Shown: positions 7,659 to 11,355 of the stretch, in pieces
How the letters are laid out: the number at the start of each line of letters is the position of its first letter
How positions within the stretch are numbered: the stretch's first letter is position 1
Origin: an uncultured Agathobaculum sp.
Lineage (GTDB): Bacteria > Bacillota > Clostridia > Oscillospirales > Butyricicoccaceae
Reading direction: 5' to 3'
NCBI GenBank assembly: GCA_944376955.1
Contig: CALWEB010000128.1
Location: 1-11,355, forward strand
DNA: 11,355 nucleotides
The notes under the pieces: model-generated
The model's database searches: none
What the model was told of the DNA's origin: nothing
The model's input: the letters and a program-made list of their open reading frames with translations, nothing else
Program-made: the position numbers and the translations under genes

Positions 7659-8019
7659 GCTCAAATGGGGGGATTTTGTCATCATCGGTGTGGTGCTGGC
7701 GCTGGCGGCAGCGCTGACCGCGGTGCTGGCTGCGGGCACGACGGGCGACCGGTTGTATGCTGAGGTTTGGCAGGACAACCAGCTGGTCGAGCGCGTCGCG
7801 CTGACCGACGGCACCGATCGCACGATCGATCTGGACGGGCACAATGTGATTGTGCTGTCCGGCAAAAGCGCGCGCATGGAATCCGCAGACTGCCGCGATC
7901 AGGTTTGCGTGCGCACGGGCACGCTGACGCGGGCAGGGCAGGTCGCGGTGTGCCTGCCAAACCGGGTGGTATTGAAAATCGTGGGTGAAACCGGTGAGAT
8001 CGACGCGATTGTATCATAA
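7648..8019 (+). CDS. NusG domain II-containing membrane-anchored protein (EetA-like), 123 aa
   Basis: A small protein with one N-terminal membrane anchor (residues about 9-30, preceded by Arg/Lys) and an exported domain of about 90 residues. The ADCRDQVCVRTG segment (80-91) and VCLPNRVVLKI (101-111) match the NusG domain II (PF07009) family, which usually has DCPDxxCxxxG...CLPN. Three cysteines (82, 87, 102) lie in the exported part. To my knowledge the EetA protein of Listeria-type extracellular electron transfer belongs to this family; its molecular role is unresolved. Despite the name it is not transcription factor NusG. ATG 7648 overlaps the apbE stop by 11 nt, with AAGGGA (7635-7640) 7 nt upstream. 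The next gene starts 19 nt later. Confidence 0.85.
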   Translation: MRSRLKWGDFVIIGVVLALAAALTAVLAAGTTGDRLYAEVWQDNQLVERVALTDGTDRTIDLDGHNVIVLSGKSARMESADCRDQVCVRTGTLTRAGQVAVCLPNRVVLKIVGETGEIDAIVS

Positions 8020-8038
8020 CGGAAGGGGGCGTGAAACG

Positions 8039-8551
8039 GTGAAAGCGAAAAAGCTGACGCTGTGCGGTATGTTGACCGCACTGGCGGTCGTGCTGTCGCT
8101 GGTTGAGCGGCTGTTCCCACTCGACGCGGTGGTACCCGTGCCGGGGGTCAAGCTTGGCCTTGCGAATGTGGTGACCCTGTTCGCACTCACGCGCCTGTCC
8201 GTGCGGGATGCGCTGGCGGTGCTGCTGTGCCGTGTGGCGCTGTCCAGCTTGCTGATGGGCAGCGTAACGGCGTTTTTGTTTTCGCTGTTCGGCGGCCTGT
8301 TGTCGCTGACGGTCATGTGGCTGCTGCTGCACGCCGAGGGGCGGTTCTGCTCGCTGTTGGGTGTGAGCGTGGCAGGCGCGGCGGCGCACAACATCGGGCA
8401 GATCATCGCGGCTGTGATCTGGATGCAGACCGGCGCGGTGGTGGCCTACCTGCCGGTTTTGTTGGTGATGAGCGTGCCGCTCGGCTTGGTGACCGGGCTG
8501 ACCTGCTCGGTTGTGCTTGCACATTTGCAAAAAATTGATTTTTACGTATAA
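8039..8551 (+). CDS. Gx transporter family membrane protein (EetB-like; 'heptaprenyl diphosphate synthase component I'), 170 aa
   Basis: A very hydrophobic protein with about six membrane segments (roughly 7-25, 38-50, 55-72, 76-98, 106-128, 136-165). The start KKLTLCGMLTALAVVLSLVE, the VPGVKLGLANVVTLFAL block (34-50) and GAAAHNIGQ (113-121) fit the Gx transporter / Hpre_diP_synt_I family (PF07456), which resembles substrate-binding (S) components of ECF transporters. The old name 'heptaprenyl diphosphate synthase component I' should not be read as an enzymatic function. To my knowledge EetB is of this family. GTG 8039 is chosen because AAGGGGG (8023-8029) lies 9 nt upstream; the frame extension to 7985 would run back into the preceding gene. 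No terminator follows, so read-through into the next lipoprotein gene is possible. Confidence 0.85.
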   Translation: MKAKKLTLCGMLTALAVVLSLVERLFPLDAVVPVPGVKLGLANVVTLFALTRLSVRDALAVLLCRVALSSLLMGSVTAFLFSLFGGLLSLTVMWLLLHAEGRFCSLLGVSVAGAAAHNIGQIIAAVIWMQTGAVVAYLPVLLVMSVPLGLVTGLTCSVVLAHLQKIDFYV

Positions 8552-8574
8552 AAAAGCGAAGCGCCTCCTATACT
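8525..8574 (+). promoter_or_regulatory. Candidate promoter(s) for the repeat lipoprotein
   Basis: TTGCAA (8525-8530), 16 nt, then TATAAA (8547-8552) forms a reasonable SigA-type promoter overlapping the end of the Gx gene; its transcript would start near 8559. A second good -10, TATACT (8569-8574), lacks a recognisable -35 at the usual distance and would start transcripts near 8581. Either would give the downstream gene expression independent of apbE. Confidence 0.5.
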
Positions 8575-8595
8575 AACGGCAAATGTACAAGGAGG
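8564..8595 (+). promoter_or_regulatory. Possible Shine-Dalgarno-sequestering pairing before the lipoprotein gene
   Basis: CCTCCT (8564-8569) is exactly complementary to AGGAGG (8590-8595), the ribosome-binding site of the gene at 8603. The intervening loop is 20 nt and the helix does not extend beyond 6 bp. Transcripts from the upstream -10 would include the pairing; those from the -10 at 8569 would lack it. Confidence 0.35.
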
Positions 8596-8602
8596 AAATG
8601 CA

Positions 8603-8944
8603 ATGAAAAGGCTGATCGCTTTGCTGGCCGCATTGACCATGGTGTTTGCTTGCGGCTGCTCCAACACGACGGACCAAACCAACCCCAACGGGACGGACAA
8701 CAACGTAACCCAGGATCAAAACAATGACGGTGTGGTTGACAACGGCAATACGGTCGGAGACGACATCCAGAACGGCATGGAGGATATGGGTGACGCGGTG
8801 CAGGAAGGCGTGGACAATGCAGGAAACGCCATCCGTGACGGTGTGGACGACGTGGGCGATGCGGTGACCGGCAACGACAAGGGCACCACGACCGGCACGG
8901 CGGATACCGGGGCGGACACCAATCCCAAAACCATCAATCCGTAA
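8603..8944 (+). CDS. Small Asp/Asn-rich lipoprotein with 11-residue repeats, 113 aa
   Basis: No family recognised. The N-terminus is a lipoprotein-type signal: MKR, a hydrophobic stretch, then VFACGC, where C17 or C19 could be lipidated (neither is a perfect lipobox). Residues 20-50 are Asn/Asp/Thr/Gln-rich and probably disordered. Residues 52-90 contain three full 11-residue units and a partial fourth of the form G-[DN]-x-[IV]-x-x-G-[VM]-[DE]-[DN]-hydrophobic. The tail is Gly/Thr/Asp-rich. The protein is acidic and should sit on the outer face of the membrane. ATG 8603 has AAGGAGG (8589-8595) 7 nt upstream. It lies 51 nt after the Gx gene and ahead of a strong terminator, so it is the last gene of the apbE transcript or a single-gene unit. 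It has no FMN-binding domain and is not a PplA homologue as far as I can see. Confidence 0.8.
   Translation: MKRLIALLAALTMVFACGCSNTTDQTNPNGTDNNVTQDQNNDGVVDNGNTVGDDIQNGMEDMGDAVQEGVDNAGNAIRDGVDDVGDAVTGNDKGTTTGTADTGADTNPKTINP
8756..8872 (+). repeat. In-gene 33-nt repeat (three full units plus a partial one) encoding 11-residue motif
   Basis: Units begin at 8756, 8789, 8822 and 8855 (partial, to about 8872). Protein units are GDDIQNGMEDM, GDAVQEGVDNA, GNAIRDGVDDV and GDAVTG. Hydrophobic residues fall at positions 4, 8 and 11 of each unit, as in an 11-residue (hendecad) amphipathic helix. DNA identity between units is only partial, so the repeat is old or under protein-level selection rather than a recent duplication. 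Confidence 0.75.
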
Positions 8945-8960
8945 GCAGGCAAAGGCGGCA

Positions 8961-9000
8961 CAAAGCGGCATGGCGGGTCGGCCATGCCGCTTTGCGTTTT
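8961..9000 (+). terminator. Intrinsic terminator after the lipoprotein gene
   Basis: A perfect 14-bp inverted repeat, CAAAGCGGCATGGC (8961-8974) with GCCATGCCGCTTTG (8981-8994), has a 6-nt loop GGGTCG and is followed by CGTTTT. It begins 16 nt after the lipoprotein stop and separates this unit from gltX. Confidence 0.85.
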
Positions 9001-9061
9001 CCATAGCGGACTGCGCCAAAAACCGACGGGGCGGAAGACGTCGATTGGTGCGCTTTGCGCC

Positions 9062-9090
9062 TTGCGCGGCACGGGGCGCTGTGATAAAAT
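9062..9090 (+). promoter_or_regulatory. SigA-type promoter of gltX-glnS
   Basis: TTGCGC (9062-9067), 17 nt, TAAAAT (9085-9090). The -35 hexamer, the preceding GCC and the spacing are the same as in the apbE promoter at 6562. Transcription would start near 9097 and give a leader of about 43 nt, which is too short for a T-box. A 6-bp hairpin with one G-U pair (9100-9105 with 9112-9117) is possible in the leader. Confidence 0.65.
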
Positions 9091-9139
9091 ATTCCTATCA
9101 TGGGCGAAAATGTCCATCAAGGAAGTTGGAGTGAACAAA

Positions 9140-10792
9140 ATGGATTATAACCGTTTAGCGGAATTATTGTTCCCGCATATCAATACCACACCGGAAGAGA
9201 TTGAGGCGCGTTATCCCAAACGCACGCTGCCGGAAGGCGCAAAGGTGACCCGTATGGGGCCGAGCCCGACAGGCTTCATGCACTTGGGCAATCTGTATGG
9301 TGCGCTGGTGGACGAGCGCCTGGCGCATCAGTCGGGCGGCGTGTTCTACCTGCGCATTGAAGATACGGATAAAAAGCGCGAAGTCGAGGGCGGCGTGCGC
9401 ACCATTATCGAGGTGTTCCGTGCATTCGGCCTGCACTTTGACGAAGGTGCAACGCTCGACGGCGACAACGGCGCATATGGCCCGTACCGCCAGAGCCAGC
9501 GTGCGGAGATTTACCAGACCTTCGTCAAGAGCTTGGTGCAGCGTGGCATGGCTTATCCGTGTTTCTGCACCGAGGAAGAACTGGCCGCGGCGCACGCGAA
9601 GCAGGAGGCTAATAAGGAGAATTTCGGTTACTACGGTAAGTATGCCGTATGGCGTGACCGGCCGATGGAGGACATCGAAGCCGAGCTCAATAAGGGCACG
9701 CCCTATGTCGTGCGCTTCCGCTCGGAGGGCAGCATCGAAAACAAGATCCGCCATGAGGATCTGGTCAAGGGCAAAATGGAAGTCACCGAAAACGATCAGG
9801 ATATCGTCATCCTCAAGTCGGACGGCATCCCGACCTATCACTTTGCGCATGTGGTGGACGACCACCTGATGGGCACGACCGTGGTCGTGCGCGGCGAGGA
9901 GTGGCTTGCGACGTTGCCGGTACATTTGCAGTTGTTCCGCGCGATGGGCTGGAAGGCGCCTAAGTATGCGCACACCGCGCAGCTGATGAAGATCGACCCT
10001 GAGACCGGCGGCAAGCGCAAGCTGTCCAAGCGCAAGGATCCGGAACTCGCATTGACCTTTTATGAGCAGGAGGGTTACCCGGTGCCGGCGGTGCTGGAAT
10101 ATCTGATGACGCTGCTCAACTCCAATTTCGAAGAATGGCGGCGCGCCAATCCCGACCTGCCGATGAACGATTTCCCGTTCTCGACCAAGAAAATGAGCGG
10201 CTCGGGTGCGCTGTTTGACATTGAAAAGCTGCACGATGTTTCCAAGAACGTCATTTCGCGTATATCGGCCGACATGGTGTATGACTATATCGCGGCGTGG
10301 AGCGCGGAGAATGACAAGCCGTTCCATGATCTGCTGACGCGCGACCCGGCTTTCTCGAAGGCGTATCTCGCGATTGGCCGCGGTGGCAAAAAGCCGCGCA
10401 AGGACTTGGCGCTCTGGTCGGATGCCAAGGGCTATATGGACTTCATGTTCGATGAGCTGTTCCAGCCGGACTACACCATGCCGGAGCGTGTGTCCGCTGA
10501 GGATGCCAAGGCGATCCTTGTGGATTTTGCCAAGGTATTTGACGAAAATGACACGCCGGACGGCTTTTTTGAAAAGATGAAGCAGATTTCGGCAGAACAT
10601 GGCTACGCTGCGGATACCAAGGCGTACAAGGCAGATCCGTCCGCTTACAAGGGTGCGGTGGGCGATGTGTCCATGGTGGTACGTGTGGCGGTTGCCGGAC
10701 GGCAGAACGCGCCCGATTTGCAGACGGTTATGGGCATTCTGGGCCGCGATAAGGTGCTCGAGCGGCTGGAGCGTTGTGTAAATGCGCTTTAA
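9140..10792 (+). CDS. gltX: Glutamyl-tRNA synthetase, long clostridial type, 550 aa
   Basis: Class I synthetase that charges tRNA with glutamate. The catalytic domain shows PSPTGFMHLGN (41-51; GluRS normally has HxGG, here HLGN), LRIEDTD, a Cys-containing YPCFCTEEEL segment, HVVDDHLMG and GEEW, and the KMSKS-type KLSKR at 294-298. At 550 residues it is longer than the usual 465-490 bacterial GluRS, with a C-terminal anticodon-binding region of about 230 residues; I associate such lengths with clostridial GltX proteins next to glnS. ATG 9140 has TTGGAG (9126-9131) 8 nt upstream. GTG 9131 with AGGAA (9120-9124) is an alternative adding three residues. The open frame back to 8984 runs through a terminator and the promoter and is not coding. 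Because a GlnRS gene follows 27 nt downstream, this enzyme is probably glutamate-specific (discriminating) and not required to make Glu-tRNA-Gln. Confidence 0.94.
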   Translation: MDYNRLAELLFPHINTTPEEIEARYPKRTLPEGAKVTRMGPSPTGFMHLGNLYGALVDERLAHQSGGVFYLRIEDTDKKREVEGGVRTIIEVFRAFGLHFDEGATLDGDNGAYGPYRQSQRAEIYQTFVKSLVQRGMAYPCFCTEEELAAAHAKQEANKENFGYYGKYAVWRDRPMEDIEAELNKGTPYVVRFRSEGSIENKIRHEDLVKGKMEVTENDQDIVILKSDGIPTYHFAHVVDDHLMGTTVVVRGEEWLATLPVHLQLFRAMGWKAPKYAHTAQLMKIDPETGGKRKLSKRKDPELALTFYEQEGYPVPAVLEYLMTLLNSNFEEWRRANPDLPMNDFPFSTKKMSGSGALFDIEKLHDVSKNVISRISADMVYDYIAAWSAENDKPFHDLLTRDPAFSKAYLAIGRGGKKPRKDLALWSDAKGYMDFMFDELFQPDYTMPERVSAEDAKAILVDFAKVFDENDTPDGFFEKMKQISAEHGYAADTKAYKADPSAYKGAVGDVSMVVRVAVAGRQNAPDLQTVMGILGRDKVLERLERCVNAL

Positions 10793-10819
10793 TTTGGCTT
10801 TTGGGGGAAAACGAACGCT

Positions 10820-11355
10820 ATGATGGAAAATGTAAACAACTTTCTGACTGAAATCATTGATGCGGATATTGCGGCGGGTTTGAACGAACAGATCCACACC
10901 CGTTTCCCGCCCGAACCCAACGGCTATCTGCATATCGGTTCGGCCAAGGCGATCTTCATCAACTGGTCGATTGCAAAAAAATATAACGGTCTGTTCAACC
11001 TGCGTTATGACGATACCAACCCGGTCAAGGAGGATACCGAGTATGTAGACTCGATCTGGGAGGACATCAAGTGGCTGACCGGCGAGGAGCCATCGGGCGG
11101 TGTGTTCTACGGTTCGGACTATTTCGAGACCTGCTATGAGTGCGCCGTCGCGCTGATCAAGGACGGAAAAGCCTATGTGGATGATCTGACACAGGAGGAA
11201 ATGCGCGCCTATCGCGGCACGCTGACCGAGCCGGGTAAGGAAAGCCCGTACCGCAACCGTTCGGTCGAAGAAAATCTGCAGCTGTTCGCGGATATGCGCG
11301 CAGGCAAGTTTGCAGACGGCAGCAAGACGCTGCGCGCCAAAATCGACATGGCAAG
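10820..11355 (+). CDS. glnS: Glutaminyl-tRNA synthetase, N-terminal 178 codons (3' end outside window)
   Basis: Class I synthetase that charges tRNA-Gln directly. The N-terminus has the GlnRS signature [19 protein letters not shown] (28-46), [16 protein letters not shown] (61-76) and [15 protein letters not shown] (121-135). The HIGH motif reads HIGS (38-41, Ser codon TCG at 10940-10942); the second His, which normally contacts ATP, is replaced. The rest of the catalytic domain looks conserved, so I do not treat this as a broken gene. The frame is open to the window end. ATG 10820 is followed at once by a second ATG (10823). The upstream GGGGG (10803-10807) is 12 nt away, longer than ideal. 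It lies 27 nt after gltX without a terminator, so the two are one operon. GlnRS is patchy in Firmicutes, many of which use GatCAB instead. Confidence 0.93.
   Translation, partial: MMENVNNFLTEIIDADIAAGLNEQIHTRFPPEPNGYLHIGSAKAIFINWSIAKKYNGLFNLRYDDTNPVKEDTEYVDSIWEDIKWLTGEEPSGGVFYGSDYFETCYECAVALIKDGKAYVDDLTQEEMRAYRGTLTEPGKESPYRNRSVEENLQLFADMRAGKFADGSKTLRAKIDMA

Noticed and set aside
8903..8920. Possible flavinylation site (DTGADT) in the repeat lipoprotein
   Set aside because: The ApbE target motif needs Ser/Thr immediately after GA ([ST]GA[ST]). Here the residue is Asp and the Thr comes one position later, and no FMN-binding domain is visible.
8984..9139. Possible 52-residue N-terminal extension of gltX
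   Set aside because: This in-frame stretch covers one arm of the terminator hairpin and the promoter of gltX, and has no similarity to GluRS N-termini.
9001..9139. T-box or other riboswitch before gltX
   Set aside because: The predicted leader is about 43 nt, with only a short 6-bp hairpin and no conserved core. The remainder upstream is promoter and spacer.
9100..9150. 16-codon ORF (ATG 9100) overlapping the gltX start
   Set aside because: It has no Shine-Dalgarno sequence upstream, and its ATG is only a few bases from the predicted transcription start.
9164..10933. 589-codon open frame on the - strand, antisense to gltX
   Set aside because: It lies exactly opposite a clear synthetase gene, has no recognisable domain, and reads like the reverse complement of GC-rich codons (rich in His, Arg, Leu). 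Long antisense frames are expected in high-G+C genes.

Overview
The window is a gene-dense, high-G+C stretch from a low-copy housekeeping region of what looks like a Clostridia genome (Firmicutes; an Oscillospirales/Butyricicoccaceae-like gut anaerobe is my guess). The reasons are the order dxs-tlyA-nadK-argR-recN, which is typical of Firmicutes, the clostridial-type GluRS beside a GlnRS, and the ApbE / NusG domain II / Gx-transporter trio. Every gene I accept is on the + strand. I see no phage, insertion sequence, CRISPR array, rRNA or tRNA.

Region 1 (1-5142) is one tightly packed operon: the 3' part of dxs (isoprenoid precursors), tlyA (S4-domain rRNA methyltransferase family), nadK (NADP synthesis), argR (arginine repressor) and recN (SMC-like DNA repair ATPase). 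dxs/tlyA and tlyA/nadK each overlap by 8 nt; the next gaps are 14 and 18 nt. No terminator follows recN.

Region 2 (5143-6517) holds tyrS. The 103-nt spacer before it is tiled by two mini-ORFs (13 and 21 codons), each with a good Shine-Dalgarno sequence. They join through GTGA and ATGA stop/start overlaps and so form an unbroken translational chain from recN into tyrS. A strong 13-bp hairpin terminator ends tyrS.

Region 3 (6518-9000) starts at a clear promoter (TTGCGC-N17-TATAAT). It encodes an ApbE-type FMN transferase lipoprotein, a small membrane-anchored NusG domain II protein and a Gx-transporter membrane protein. These families match the FmnB/EetA/EetB parts of flavin-based extracellular electron transfer loci, but no flavinylated acceptor, Ndh2 or quinone gene is in view. 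A small Asp/Asn-rich lipoprotein with 11-residue repeats follows. It has its own possible promoter, and its Shine-Dalgarno sequence can pair with an upstream CCTCCT. A 14-bp hairpin terminator closes the region.

Region 4 (9001-11355) starts with a second TTGCGC-N17 promoter. It encodes a long GluRS (gltX) and the first 178 codons of a GlnRS (glnS) whose HIGH motif reads HIGS.

The points most worth following are the mini-ORF chain before tyrS, the reduced electron-transfer-like module, and the repeat lipoprotein with its sequestered ribosome-binding site.
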